DNA of 64,000 nucleotides, taken from positions 1 to 64,000 of the forward strand of contig NZ_FNGA01000002.1 of NCBI RefSeq assembly GCF_900101105.1. Reading direction: 5' to 3'. Position 1 is the stretch's first letter. Each line of letters begins with the position of its first letter. Below the pieces are notes generated by a model. The model was given only the letters and a program-made list of their open reading frames with translations. It did no database searches and was not told where the DNA came from. Source of the DNA: Maridesulfovibrio ferrireducens (GTDB taxonomy: Bacteria; Desulfobacterota; Desulfovibrionia; Desulfovibrionales; Desulfovibrionaceae). Positions 53,234 through 62,814 of this stretch are shown here, in pieces. A program made the translations under genes and the position numbers.

Positions 53234-53335
53234 TTTATTTATGTCTCCAACAACATAAGAAACTCTTAACGAGAGAATTATAAAACTTAAATATTTTAAA
53301 AACCTTTTCTATTAAACCATGCTCTAAACACACAT

Positions 53336-53393
53336 CCCCCTAAAAGGGAGTCCAGAGGGCCGCAAGCCCTTTGGTCCAGCCGAAGGCGAAATC
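53336..53393. repeat. REP-like palindromic element
   Basis: CCAGAGGGC (53352-53360) pairs imperfectly with GCCCTTTGG (53366-53374), followed by CCAGCCGAAGGCGAAATC. This composition is far more GC-rich than its flanks and resembles a dispersed repeat often seen between Desulfovibrio genes. Only one copy is in the window. Confidence 0.45.
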
Positions 53394-53405
53394 ATCTATT
53401 AACAA

Positions 53406-53447
53406 TAATAAACAAAACCGCATGCTTTTAAATAAGCATGCGGTTTT
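53406..53447 (-). terminator. Intrinsic terminator of leuB
   Basis: A perfect 14-bp stem (53414-53427 with 53434-53447) is followed on the minus strand by a T-rich tract. Confidence 0.88.
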
Positions 53448-53476
53448 GATAAACTTATATCAATAAAGAATATCGA

Positions 53477-54544
53477 CTAGATATTTTTGAGAACAGCTTC
53501 GCCCATTTCAACGCAACCTACGAGAGTTCCGTCTTCGTCCATGATATCACCTGTACGCAGTCCCTGACTGAGAGTTTTCTCAACAGCAGCTTCGATACAT
53601 GCAGCTTCATCAGCGAGATTGAAGGAATAGCGCAACATCATGGCAATAGAAAGAATTGTTGCCAAAGGATTAGCTTTATCCTGTCCAGCGATATCCGGTG
53701 CGGACCCGTGAATAGGTTCAAATAAACCGGGGTTACCTTCGCCAAGGGAAGCGGAAGGAAGCATACCGATTGAACCTGTGATAACTGCGGCTTCGTCAGA
53801 AAGAATATCACCGAACAGGTTGCCTGTTACGATTACATCGAACTGTGAAGGATCGCGGACAAGCTGCATAGCGGCGTTGTCTACATACATATGACTGAGT
53901 TCTACATCTGGATAATCGGCAGCGACTTCGATGACAACTTCACGCCATACGCGGGAAACATCCAGTACGTTTGCTTTATCAACAGAACAAAGACGTTTGC
54001 TGCGCTTACGGGCTGCTTCAAAGGCTACTTTTGCGATACGTTTAATTTCGTGCTCACGATACACCATGGTATTGTAGCCGATACGTTCGCCGTTTTCTTC
54101 ACCAGTACCGCGAGGCTCGCCGAAATAAATTCCTCCGGTAAGTTCGCGAACAACCATGACATCTATACCTTTTTCAACGATATCAGGGCGCAAAAAACAT
54201 GCTTTCTTAAGCTGTGAAAAAAGAGAAGCAGGACGGAGATTTGCGAACAGAGAAAGTTCCTTACGGATTCCGAGTAATCCTCGTTCCGGCCTGATAGCAG
54301 GATCAATAATATCCCATTTGGGGCCACCGACAGCTCCGAGCAGAACAGCGTCAGAATCTTTGCAAGCTTTTACCGTTGCATCAGGAAGCGGAACACCAGT
54401 TTCATCAATGGCAACACCGCCGATAAGAGCTTCGGTTACGTCGAAAACGTGCCCGAATTTTTTACCTATAACTTCAAGAACTTTGATCCCCTGAGCCATT
54501 ATTTCAGGCCCGATTCCATCACCGGGCATAACGCATATTTTCAT
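53477..54544 (-). CDS. leuB: 3-isopropylmalate dehydrogenase
   Basis: LeuB oxidises and decarboxylates 3-isopropylmalate in leucine synthesis, NAD-dependent. The 355-residue protein has [23 protein letters not shown] at the start, [14 protein letters not shown] (substrate and catalytic Tyr), [17 protein letters not shown] (catalytic Lys) and [16 protein letters not shown] with the NAD site. It is last in leuA-leuC-leuD-leuB, 89 bp after leuD, and ends at a strong terminator. Confidence 0.96.
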   Translation of the reverse strand: MKICVMPGDGIGPEIMAQGIKVLEVIGKKFGHVFDVTEALIGGVAIDETGVPLPDATVKACKDSDAVLLGAVGGPKWDIIDPAIRPERGLLGIRKELSLFANLRPASLFSQLKKACFLRPDIVEKGIDVMVVRELTGGIYFGEPRGTGEENGERIGYNTMVYREHEIKRIAKVAFEAARKRSKRLCSVDKANVLDVSRVWREVVIEVAADYPDVELSHMYVDNAAMQLVRDPSQFDVIVTGNLFGDILSDEAAVITGSIGMLPSASLGEGNPGLFEPIHGSAPDIAGQDKANPLATILSIAMMLRYSFNLADEAACIEAAVEKTLSQGLRTGDIMDEDGTLVGCVEMGEAVLKNI

Positions 54545-54633
54545 TCTCGTATCCTTAATCTTCTATCTTCACTACCGAGTGAAGGTTTTGGTCACCGACA
54601 GAAATAGATATTTAATAATCTGTTTCCCGCGAA

Positions 54634-55128
54634 TTAATTTCCTAAACGATTCTTAACATACTCTACTAATCCGCCTGCATCCAGAATTTCTTTCATGAAT
54701 GGGGGAACAGGAGAGCATGTGATGGTTTCGCCTGTGGTGAGATTTTTGATGGTTCCTTTATCAGCATCGACTTCAAGCTGATCGCCATCACCGAGCTTTT
54801 TAAAATCATCGCCCACTTCAAGCAGAATGAGTCCCATGTTGAACCCGTTGCGATAAAAAATACGGGCAAAACTTTTAGCAACTATAACCGGAATTCCGGC
54901 GCCTAAAAGAGAAATAGGAGCATGTTCGCGTGATGATCCACAGCCGAAATTTTCATCAGCAACCATGATGTCATTCTTTTTAACGCGTTTTATCCAGCCG
55001 GCTTCGAGTCCTTCCATACAGTTTGCGCCGAGTTCGGCTGAATCTGTAGTAACCAAAAAACGGGCAGGAATTATTGCGTCAGTATCAATATGCGCCCCGA
55101 CTCTATGAGCTGTACCTGTGATAGTCAT
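54634..55128 (-). CDS. leuD: 3-isopropylmalate dehydratase small subunit
   Basis: LeuD and LeuC together isomerise 2- to 3-isopropylmalate. The 164-residue protein is the short form found in archaea and many anaerobes. It has [29 protein letters not shown] and [15 protein letters not shown], the substrate-recognition region. It starts 54 bp after leuC. No separate aconitase-like small gene is present. Confidence 0.94.
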   Translation of the reverse strand: MTITGTAHRVGAHIDTDAIIPARFLVTTDSAELGANCMEGLEAGWIKRVKKNDIMVADENFGCGSSREHAPISLLGAGIPVIVAKSFARIFYRNGFNMGLILLEVGDDFKKLGDGDQLEVDADKGTIKNLTTGETITCSPVPPFMKEILDAGGLVEYVKNRLGN

Positions 55129-55182
55129 ATTTATTCTCCTTGGGATTAGGATTTATTTTAATCAAACAATTAAGCGAAACTT

Positions 55183-56442
55183 CTACAGAGCTGAAGGATC
55201 GATAATTTCTCCGGCAATCGCACTTGCGGCAGCAACCGCGGGATTGGAAAGGAATACTTCACTCTTTAAGCTTCCCATACGTCCCTTAAAATTACGGTTG
55301 GTGGTGGCTATTGCTCTTTCTCCACCAGCAAGAATTCCCATGTGTCCGCCAAGACAAGGCCCGCAAGTGGCAGGTCCGACAATTGCGCCGGAGTCCATGA
55401 ATATTTCAATCAGCCCTTCTTTGAGAGCCTGTTTCCAAATAGTCGGAGTAGCAGGAAGAACAATCAATCTGACATTCTTATTCGCTTTGCGTCCTTTAAG
55501 GATTGCGGCTGCTTCTCTGAGATCGGAAATACGGCCATTTGTACAGGAGCCAATCACAGCCTGATGAATTTTCATGTTTTTAACTTCATCAACAGGCTTC
55601 ACATTATCAGGAAGATGAGGACATGCAATCTGGGGTTTCATGCCTGTTACATCCATTTTTACGATTCTTTCGTAAACAGCATCAGCGTCAGCGGAAAGGA
55701 GAGAATCCCCTGTTCTTCCGGCAGCAACGCAATACTCAAGAGTTTTTGCATCAACAGGGAAGAGGCCGACTTTACCGCCAGCTTCAATCGCCATGTTTGC
55801 AATGGTCATGCGACCTTCAATTGAAAGATTATTTACAACAGAACCGCTGAACTCGAGAGCTTTGTACAAAGCGCCGGAAACGCCTATGTCTCCGATAAGA
55901 CGCAGAACGTAATCCTTTGCGCCGACATACTGTCCGGGAGTTCCTTCAATTTCAACCTTGATGGAAGGAGGTACTTTGAACCAAGTTTCGCCGAGAGCCA
56001 TTGCTCCGGCAATATCAGTTGAGCCCATACCGGTAGCAAATGCACCGAGCCCGCCGTATGTGCAGGTGTGACTGTCAGCTCCGACTACAATGTCAGCCGG
56101 ACCGACCAGACCGAGTTCAGGCAGAAGTGCGTGTTCTACGCCGCATTCTCCGCCTTCATAATAATGAGTTATATTCTTTTCATGTGCGAATTCACGGACA
56201 AGTTTGACCTGCTCAGCAGAATCAATGTCCTTATTCGGGGTGAAATGGTCACAGACGAGGGCAACTTTATCTTTGTCGAAAACATCAGATGCGCCCATTG
56301 CTTTAAAAGACTTAATTGCAAGCGGAGCAGTAATATCATTGGCAAGAACTAAAGAGACCTTGCAACGTACAATCTGTCCGGCTTCTTTAACAGTTTCATC
56401 AGTATGTGCTTGTAAAATTTTTTCCGCTAATGTTTTAGGCAT
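55183..56442 (-). CDS. leuC: 3-isopropylmalate dehydratase large subunit
   Basis: The [4Fe-4S] catalytic subunit that works with LeuD. At 419 residues it is the short class. The cluster ligands are in GSCTNGRISDL and GPCLGGHMG, with a further Cys in the region SHTCTYGGLGAFATGMGSTD, which also binds substrate. Short LeuC forms include homoaconitase-like enzymes; leuA/leuB/leuD beside it fix the leucine role. It overlaps leuA by eight bases. Confidence 0.95.
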   Translation of the reverse strand: MPKTLAEKILQAHTDETVKEAGQIVRCKVSLVLANDITAPLAIKSFKAMGASDVFDKDKVALVCDHFTPNKDIDSAEQVKLVREFAHEKNITHYYEGGECGVEHALLPELGLVGPADIVVGADSHTCTYGGLGAFATGMGSTDIAGAMALGETWFKVPPSIKVEIEGTPGQYVGAKDYVLRLIGDIGVSGALYKALEFSGSVVNNLSIEGRMTIANMAIEAGGKVGLFPVDAKTLEYCVAAGRTGDSLLSADADAVYERIVKMDVTGMKPQIACPHLPDNVKPVDEVKNMKIHQAVIGSCTNGRISDLREAAAILKGRKANKNVRLIVLPATPTIWKQALKEGLIEIFMDSGAIVGPATCGPCLGGHMGILAGGERAIATTNRNFKGRMGSLKSEVFLSNPAVAAASAIAGEIIDPSAL

Positions 56443-57988
56443 CCTGCTTCTCCTGTTTCATGCGTTCAACTCTGTTTATTGCATTAATGTAAGCTTTGGC
56501 ACTGGCGACCATAATATCTTCGTCAGAACCTCGACCGATTGATTTCACACCTTCATCAATTATATGAACCATAACCGCGCCCTGTGCATCTGCGCCACCA
56601 GTAACAGCGTTTACAGAATAAAGTTCCAGTTTGGGTTTTTTGCCTACTAACTTATTAATAGTAGAGAAAATTGCATTAATAGGCCCATCGCCAAATCCAA
56701 CTTTTCGTATTTCGACCGGATTATCCTTATCCTTACTGTAATCATCCAAAACTATTGCTGCGTGAGGAGAAACACCTGAAGTTCCAGAAAAAACCGACAA
56801 TTCTTTAACCCTGTACAGGTCATGAATACGGTAAGCTTCTTCGAGAACAAGAGCTTCAACATCCTCATCAAAAATATGTTCTTTTTTATCAGCTAAAACT
56901 TTGATTGCTTTAAATACATCCGAGATCTGCTCATCATTAAGTTCATAACCCATTTCACGAAGTTTTGAACCCAAAGCGTTTCTGCCGGAATGTTTTCCAA
57001 GTACAATAGAAGTACCCTTTTTACCGATAGATTCAGGAGTCATAATTTCATAAGTCTGACGATTTTTGAGCATTCCATCCTGATGGATGCCTGACTCGTG
57101 AGCAAAAGCATTAGCACCGACAATTGCTTTATTAGGGGAAATAGGCTGTCCGATTGTTCCGGAAAGTCTGCGGCAAGCTGGAAATAACTGCTCGGTAACA
57201 ATGGCAGTTTCAATATCATAATAATCTTTACGGGTATGAAGAGCCATAATCACTTCTTCAAGCGCAGCGTTACCGGCACGCTCTCCGATACCGGAAAGAG
57301 TCACTTCAGCCTGTCTAGCCCCGGCTTTAATTGCAGCCAGAGTATTTGCTGTCGCAAGGCCTAAATCATTATGACAATGCACGCTGAAGATTGCTTTATG
57401 ACTGTTAGGAACTGTTTCCAGTAAATAGGTAATCAATTTAGCGAATTCGTCCGGCTGCGCATACCCGACAGTATCAGGGATATTAATTGTTGTTGCGCCT
57501 TCATTAATAACAGCTTCGACAACTTCAGCCAGAAAATCCCAGCGTGAACGGGAAGCGTCTTCCGCTGAAAATTCAACATTGGGAGTCAACGAAACAGCAT
57601 GGCGCACAGCCTTTTTAGCCATTTCTAAAATCTCAGCCGGCTCCTTGTTGAACTTATGCTTCATATGAATGTCAGAAGTAGCAACAAATGTATGGATACG
57701 AGGATTTTTAGCATATTTAACGGCTTCAAAAGCCCGATCAATATCAGAGGTAAGTGCGCGGCAGAGTCCGGCAACTTGAATATCACCAACTGACTGAGCA
57801 ATTTTTCTAACGGCTTCAAAATCACCCTGACTCGCAGCGGGAAAACCAGCCTCGATGATATCAACACCCAGCATTTCAAGCTGACGGGCCATAGTAATTT
57901 TTTCGCGGATATTCATTGTTGCGCCGGGGGACTGTTCTCCGTCGCGTAAGGTGGTATCAAAAATATAGACTTGATCAGACATTTTCAT
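56435..57988 (-). CDS. leuA: 2-isopropylmalate synthase
   Basis: LeuA condenses 2-oxoisovalerate and acetyl-CoA in the first step of leucine synthesis. The 517-residue protein has the catalytic TIM barrel (TLRDGEQSPGATMN, residues near 11-24; HCHNDLGLATANT with the metal His) and the C-terminal regulatory domain (from about residue 380) that binds leucine for feedback inhibition. It is the short-type LeuA of about 510 residues. First leu gene, 142 bp after pssA. I see no leader peptide or T-box. Confidence 0.95.
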   Translation of the reverse strand: MKMSDQVYIFDTTLRDGEQSPGATMNIREKITMARQLEMLGVDIIEAGFPAASQGDFEAVRKIAQSVGDIQVAGLCRALTSDIDRAFEAVKYAKNPRIHTFVATSDIHMKHKFNKEPAEILEMAKKAVRHAVSLTPNVEFSAEDASRSRWDFLAEVVEAVINEGATTINIPDTVGYAQPDEFAKLITYLLETVPNSHKAIFSVHCHNDLGLATANTLAAIKAGARQAEVTLSGIGERAGNAALEEVIMALHTRKDYYDIETAIVTEQLFPACRRLSGTIGQPISPNKAIVGANAFAHESGIHQDGMLKNRQTYEIMTPESIGKKGTSIVLGKHSGRNALGSKLREMGYELNDEQISDVFKAIKVLADKKEHIFDEDVEALVLEEAYRIHDLYRVKELSVFSGTSGVSPHAAIVLDDYSKDKDNPVEIRKVGFGDGPINAIFSTINKLVGKKPKLELYSVNAVTGGADAQGAVMVHIIDEGVKSIGRGSDEDIMVASAKAYINAINRVERMKQEKQDA

Positions 57989-58130
57989 CTCCTAGCTGCG
58001 TCAAAGGCAAATCGCCTTAGGCAGAGTATATCAACAATTCACAAGATGTAACTATAGAACCCTTTGAGAGACTAGAATTTTACCGTCCCCCGAAAGATTT
58101 TATGTTCTAAGTAGCTGGTGTGAACCGATG

Positions 58131-58907
58131 CTATGACAAATCTTTGGAGGACTTTCCTAGTAGCTTAGAGCTTCTGCGTGATAGGAAGAAAATAGTATAG
58201 ATAGGACCGGATATAATATAGCAGGCAAAAATAATGAATCCCAAGAACTTGGGCTGAGATGCAACCATCACAAACAAAGCAATGACAGTTACCATAGAAC
58301 TGAAAGGATGAGCTTTGAAAACGCCAGCTTCTTTAAAAGAGCTATAGCGAACAGAACTAACCATCAGGAAAGAAACGATATAAACCAATATCAGAGTTCC
58401 CATAGGGAGAACTTTCTGAACTAAAACCGGAGGCATAAACGGAGCGAACAGAACCAAAGTGGCCAAAGTACAACCGGCAGCAGGAATGGGAAGCCCTATA
58501 AAATGGGCTTTAGAAGTAACGCCAGCCTGAACGTTGAAACGTGCAAGTCTGAGTGCGCCGCAAGCGATCATTAAAAATGCCGCCAACAGTCCCAGTCTGC
58601 CGAAATTATGAAGTTGCCACTGATAGGCCATAAAGGCAGGAGTAACACCAAAAGCAACCAAATCAGCAAGTGAATCCAGCTGTACGCCAAACTCACTACT
58701 TGTTCCGGTCAATCTTGCAACTTTCCCGTCAAGTCCGTCAAAAAGACAGCTGACAAGAATAGCAATGGCACAAAGCTCAAACTTACCTTCTACAGCCCAT
58801 GTCATCCCCAGAAAGCCGCAAAAGAGGCTCGCTATGGTCAACATGTTAGGCAGAATGTAAACAGCCTTATGTTTTGGTATTCTTTTTTCCTTAGCCATAA
58901 TAGTCAC
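58131..58907 (-). CDS. pssA: CDP-diacylglycerol-serine O-phosphatidyltransferase
   Basis: PssA makes phosphatidylserine, the precursor of phosphatidylethanolamine. The 258-residue membrane protein carries the CDP-alcohol transferase motif DG-x2-AR-x8-G-x3-D-x3-D (DGLDGKVARLTGTSSEFGVQLDSLAD, about residues 57-82) and about six to eight membrane segments. A GTG at 58907 and an ATG at 58898 are both possible starts. It lies 55 bp after psd, its pathway successor. Confidence 0.93.
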   Translation of the reverse strand: MTIMAKEKRIPKHKAVYILPNMLTIASLFCGFLGMTWAVEGKFELCAIAILVSCLFDGLDGKVARLTGTSSEFGVQLDSLADLVAFGVTPAFMAYQWQLHNFGRLGLLAAFLMIACGALRLARFNVQAGVTSKAHFIGLPIPAAGCTLATLVLFAPFMPPVLVQKVLPMGTLILVYIVSFLMVSSVRYSSFKEAGVFKAHPFSSMVTVIALFVMVASQPKFLGFIIFACYIISGPIYTIFFLSRRSSKLLGKSSKDLS

Positions 58908-58962
58908 TTATATAAACTTCTTTTTAATTATCTATTAAATTTATAAACTTTTATATTCTAAA

Positions 58963-59604
58963 TTAAGCCTTATGAGCAAGGGCTGTTTCACCAGCTGCAA
59001 CCTTGTCACCGACTCGAACTAAGACTTTATACCCTTCCGGAAGATAAAGGTCAACCCGCGAACCGAACTTGATCAGACCATAACGGTCCCCGCGTTTGAG
59101 CTTATCCGACTTTTCAGCCCAGCAAACAATTCTACGGGCAATGAGGCCGGCAATCTGTACCATGGTAAATCTCTGATTACCTTTACCAATTATTTCAACA
59201 ACATTGCGTTCATTATCAGTACTGGCCTTATCAAAGGAAGCATTGAAATACTTTCCGGGAATGTAGCGGATGCGCTCAATTTTACCAGAAACCGGCATAC
59301 GATTAACATGAACATTAAAAACATTCATAAAAATACAAACGGACTGACGGGATTCACCGGTAAGAGGGTCCGCAGCATATTCAACTTTAATAACTTTTCC
59401 GTCAGCCGGAGAAACTACTGCATCAACATCTTCAGGAGCAACTCTTTCTGGGTCACGAAAAAAATGACCTATAAAAGCGGTTAATCCGAGCAAAATCACA
59501 GTCATAAACCAACAGTCTAGAATTGCGAAACAAACTGTGGCAAAAGCACTTAAAAATATATAGGGCAATCCTTCAAGACTTACCCCTACAGAAGGCTGAC
59601 GCAT
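58963..59604 (-). CDS. psd: Phosphatidylserine decarboxylase proenzyme
   Basis: Psd decarboxylates phosphatidylserine to phosphatidylethanolamine. The 213-residue proenzyme has two N-terminal membrane segments (about residues 11-45) and the self-cleavage site IKFGSRVDL: cleavage between Gly181 and Ser182 forms the pyruvoyl group. VSPADGKV and MNVFNVHVNRMP are the conserved substrate regions. It is the short (about 210-residue) class. First gene of a run psd-pssA-leuACDB with a good promoter in front. Confidence 0.94.
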   Translation of the reverse strand: MRQPSVGVSLEGLPYIFLSAFATVCFAILDCWFMTVILLGLTAFIGHFFRDPERVAPEDVDAVVSPADGKVIKVEYAADPLTGESRQSVCIFMNVFNVHVNRMPVSGKIERIRYIPGKYFNASFDKASTDNERNVVEIIGKGNQRFTMVQIAGLIARRIVCWAEKSDKLKRGDRYGLIKFGSRVDLYLPEGYKVLVRVGDKVAAGETALAHKA

Positions 59605-59672
59605 ATTTTCTACCTTTCTTGTAAGTTAATATGAAATCACGATTACTAGTCTTATTTGTTCAAAACAGAATA

Positions 59673-59701
59673 TACATATCGAGCATATTAAACGAGGTCA
59701 A
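59673..59701 (-). promoter_or_regulatory. Promoter of psd
   Basis: Minus-strand TTGACC (59696-59701) and TATGTA (59673-59678), spacer 17 bp. Start near 59666, 62 bases before the psd ATG. It lies just inside the gap after the tag gene. Confidence 0.55.
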
Positions 59702-59738
59702 CTATATCAGCCTAAATATATGTAAGGTATTTTATATT

Positions 59739-60296
59739 TTACACTTCGGAGTATCTAAAACAAGAAATCAAGTGGTCATTTACCATCCCTACTGCCTGCA
59801 TATATGCATAACAGGTTGTAGCTCCAATGAATTTAAACCCTTTTTTCTTCAAACTCTTACTCATTTCTAAAGATTCAGCGGTACTGACGGGAACATCAGA
59901 TGAAACAGCCCACTTATTAATCACAGGGTGTCCATCCACAAAAGACCAAATATATTGATCGAAAGATCCATATTCTTTTTGAATTTCGAGAAAGCACTTT
60001 GCGTTTGCAATTGCGGCATTAATTTTCAACTTATGCCTGACTATCCCGGCATTATTCATCAATTCTTCAATTTTTATTTCTGAGTATTTCGAAATTTTCT
60101 CAGCATCAAAATTATCAAAAGCTTTTAAATAATCTTCTCTCTTTTTAAGGATAGTAGACCAACTCAAACCTGATTGCGCCCCTTCAAGAATCAGCATTTC
60201 AAAAAGAAGCCGATCATCATGAACAGGCACACCCCACTCTTCATCATGATATTTTAACTCCAAAGGACCACTGTTTGCCCATTCACATCTATTCAT
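59739..60296 (-). CDS. tag: DNA-3-methyladenine glycosylase I
   Basis: Tag removes 3-methyladenine from alkylated DNA. The 185-residue protein shows MNRCEWANSGPLELKYHDEEWGVPVHDDRLLFEMLILEGAQSGLSW (zinc Cys and conserved Asp/Glu/Trp), VDGHPV, and KKKGFKFIGATTCYAYMQAVGMVNDH with the second zinc ligands. The ATG at 60296 follows AAGGAG six bases away; two more residues upstream would need a TTG start. It lies 14 bp after mnmA, apparently co-transcribed. Confidence 0.93.
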   Translation of the reverse strand: MNRCEWANSGPLELKYHDEEWGVPVHDDRLLFEMLILEGAQSGLSWSTILKKREDYLKAFDNFDAEKISKYSEIKIEELMNNAGIVRHKLKINAAIANAKCFLEIQKEYGSFDQYIWSFVDGHPVINKWAVSSDVPVSTAESLEMSKSLKKKGFKFIGATTCYAYMQAVGMVNDHLISCFRYSEV

Positions 60297-60310
60297 AACC
60301 AACTCCTTTT

Positions 60311-61399
60311 CTAAAGAGCTTTGCGAATTATACCACCACCCAGCACCGCCCCGTCTTCGGTATAAACGGCCGCGATCTGCCCGGGTGTAGGCATTGAATG
60401 CTGCTCGACAAATTCAAACACCAGATTATCACCATCAAGCTTAACTTTTGAAGACATGGACCTCTGCCTGTAACGAGTTTGAATACGTACAGTTTCAGGC
60501 CATTTATCAAAATCCACCAGAAAATTTACTTTTTCGGCGATACACCCTGATGCCCCGAGTTCTTCCTTAGTTCCAAGAATAAGTAAATTTCGTTTCAAAT
60601 CTTTCTCAATTACATAAAGAGGCTCTCTCCACCCAATACCAAGTCCCTTGCGCTGTCCGTGTGTGTATCTCCAAAGACCTTTATGCCGTCCTAATTTTTC
60701 TCCGCTTGAAAGAATAACATCTCCCGGACCGGGCAATTTTACATCACGGTCAATAAGAAACTGTCTGTAATCATCATCTGGAACAAAACATATTTCCTGA
60801 CTTTCGGACGACAGGGGTATTTTGAGCCCCCTTTTTTCAAGCTCTGAATAAGTTTCCGTCTTGCTGTGATTTCCAAGAGGGAAAATAGCATTCAACACAT
60901 CCTCTCTGGGAACTAAAGATAAAAAATAGCTCTGATCTTTGCCGAGATCTGCACCACGGGCAATCATCCTGCCATATTCGGGATGCTCGACAATACGCAC
61001 ATAGTGTCCGGTGCCGAGAAGTTCCGCACCAAAATTTCGGGCCGCGGCATAAAGTACCCCGAACTTAATTTGAGGATTGCACTGTGCGCAAGGATTGGGC
61101 GTGTCTCCCTTAAGATAATCTTTAATGAACGGCTCAATCACCATTTTATCGAATTCAGCTTTAAAATCCAGAACATGAAGATCTATTCCAAATTCAGCAC
61201 ATCGCAATTCCAGACCTGCGACAGCAAGTGCAGATTTTTCGCTGCCCAGAAAACAGCCGTGCACAGCTATAACATCTGCGCCGAGCTCTTTAAGAATCAC
61301 CATAGACAACAAGCTGTCCGCTCCGCCACTGACTGCGACTGCGACTTTACGACCTGCCACAAGATCCTTCAATTCAGGATAGCTGAAACTTAATTCCAT
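60311..61399 (-). CDS. mnmA: tRNA-specific 2-thiouridylase
   Basis: MnmA puts sulfur on C2 of the wobble uridine of tRNA-Lys, -Glu and -Gln. The 362-residue protein has the PP-loop SGGADS (24-29), the catalytic Cys107 in NPCAQCN, the second catalytic Cys204 in SQEICFVPDDD, and THGQRKGLGIGW in the tRNA-binding part. The C-terminal barrel is present. The PP-loop is SGGADS where the common form is SGGVDS. Sulfur donors (IscS, Tus) are not nearby. Confidence 0.93.
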   Translation of the reverse strand: MELSFSYPELKDLVAGRKVAVAVSGGADSLLSMVILKELGADVIAVHGCFLGSEKSALAVAGLELRCAEFGIDLHVLDFKAEFDKMVIEPFIKDYLKGDTPNPCAQCNPQIKFGVLYAAARNFGAELLGTGHYVRIVEHPEYGRMIARGADLGKDQSYFLSLVPREDVLNAIFPLGNHSKTETYSELEKRGLKIPLSSESQEICFVPDDDYRQFLIDRDVKLPGPGDVILSSGEKLGRHKGLWRYTHGQRKGLGIGWREPLYVIEKDLKRNLLILGTKEELGASGCIAEKVNFLVDFDKWPETVRIQTRYRQRSMSSKVKLDGDNLVFEFVEQHSMPTPGQIAAVYTEDGAVLGGGIIRKAL

Positions 61400-61411
61400 T
61401 TTTGATCTCCA

Positions 61412-61457
61412 AAAAAGACGCTCGAACTCCTCCTGTTAAAGAAGATGTCCGAGCGCC
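61412..61457 (-). terminator. Intrinsic terminator of uraA
   Basis: GCGCTCGG and CGAGCG stems with an interior loop and a T6 run after them on the minus strand. It lies between uraA and mnmA. Confidence 0.6.
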
Positions 61458-61509
61458 TGATATTATCTAAATTCAGCCCATATCTTTACCGGAATATCCC
61501 GGCAAAAAA

Positions 61510-62763
61510 CTAAGCTTCTTTTTTCTTACGCGGAAGAACCAGATTCAGGAAAACACCGAGAATTCCTGCCAGCCCGATTCCGCCAAGTCTGAACTCATCA
61601 CTGAAAGGAGTAGGCACGGACATGCCGCCTACACCGAAGATAACAATAAGTGCGACAATTGCAAGGTTGCGAGCTTCCATCAGGTCTTCACCGGCACGAA
61701 CAAGAGTGTTCATTCCGACAACCATGATGGCACCGAAAAGCAGAACCATAATTCCACCCATTACAGGCACAGGAATAGTCTGCAAGAAAGCGCCGACCTT
61801 ACCGACAAAAGCAAGAGCGATAGCAACTATAGCAGCCCATGTCATAATTGCGGGGTTAAACACTTTAATCAGAGCAACAGCGCCTGTTACTTCTGAATAA
61901 GTGGTATTAGGAGGTCCGCCGAAAAATGCTGCAAAAGATGTAGCAAGACCGTCGCCGAGCATAGTCCTGTGGATACCGGGATCTTTCACATAATCCTTTC
62001 CGGATACGGAACCGATAGCGAGGACATCACCGAAATGTTCAATCGCAGGAGCAATTGCAACAGGCACGATGAATAAAATGGCTTCAAGGTTCCATTCAGG
62101 GTAAGTAAACGCCGGCATTGCAATCCAAGGAGCGGCTGCAACACTGGAGAAATCAACAAGCCCCATGAACAGACAAGTAACATACCCAGCAGTGATACCG
62201 CTTAAAATAGGTATCAGTTTAAGCCATCCTTTTCCGAAAAGAGAAACCGCTACGGTTACACCGAGTGAGATCATAGAAACGATCAGTGCAGTTTTTTCAG
62301 GAACCAGAACAACAGAGCCGTCACCTGTTTTACCCATTGCCATAAATACTGCAACAGGAGCCAGAATCAGACCGATAACCATAATGACCGGACCGGTAAC
62401 AACGGGCGGGAGGATTCTTCTCAGAACATCTGTTCCGCGCCAGCTGATAAGTAAACTGAGGAAAATATAAAAGACACCCGCCGCCGCTAGGCCACAAAGA
62501 GTCGATGGAATGCCCCAAGTTTGAACACCATAAATTATCGGAGCAATGAACGCGAAAGAGGAAGCAAGAAAAACCGGAACCTTTCCGCCTGTTACAAGCT
62601 GAAAAATCAGGGTACCGACCCCAGCTGTAAACAAAGCGACGTTCGGATTAAGTCCGGTAAGGAGTGGAACCAGAACCAGTGCTCCAAAGGCGACAAACAA
62701 CATCTGTGCGCCAAGAACGACGTCTCTGGCTCTAAAATTATACTCGGTACTCGAAATACTCAT
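61510..62763 (-). CDS. uraA: Uracil permease
   Basis: UraA imports uracil by proton symport. The 417-residue NCS2-family protein has about fourteen membrane segments, with VPVFLASSFAFIAPIIYG, PAIEHFGDVLAIGS (the Glu that contacts uracil) and GGPPNTTYSEVTGAVALIKVF. Position 40 bp after upp supports uracil over xanthine. A hairpin between the two genes may lower its expression. Confidence 0.93.
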   Translation of the reverse strand: MSISSTEYNFRARDVVLGAQMLFVAFGALVLVPLLTGLNPNVALFTAGVGTLIFQLVTGGKVPVFLASSFAFIAPIIYGVQTWGIPSTLCGLAAAGVFYIFLSLLISWRGTDVLRRILPPVVTGPVIMVIGLILAPVAVFMAMGKTGDGSVVLVPEKTALIVSMISLGVTVAVSLFGKGWLKLIPILSGITAGYVTCLFMGLVDFSSVAAAPWIAMPAFTYPEWNLEAILFIVPVAIAPAIEHFGDVLAIGSVSGKDYVKDPGIHRTMLGDGLATSFAAFFGGPPNTTYSEVTGAVALIKVFNPAIMTWAAIVAIALAFVGKVGAFLQTIPVPVMGGIMVLLFGAIMVVGMNTLVRAGEDLMEARNLAIVALIVIFGVGGMSVPTPFSDEFRLGGIGLAGILGVFLNLVLPRKKKEA

Positions 62764-62788
62764 CTTTTAACCCCCCTAAAATTGTGAC

Positions 62789-62814
62789 AAAAAAAAGGCA
62801 CCTTATTTGGTGCC
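62789..62814 (-). terminator. Intercistronic terminator overlapping the upp stop codon
   Basis: GGCACC (62809-62814) and GGTGCC (62797-62802) pair over a six-base loop, followed on the minus strand by T8. The upp stop codon (62803-62805) lies in the loop, so a terminating ribosome would cover the hairpin. Confidence 0.75.

Noticed and set aside
57989-58130. Leader peptide or T-box before leuA
   Set aside because: The 142-bp gap has no run of Leu codons, no T-box sequence and only a short AAGGC/GCCTT hairpin.
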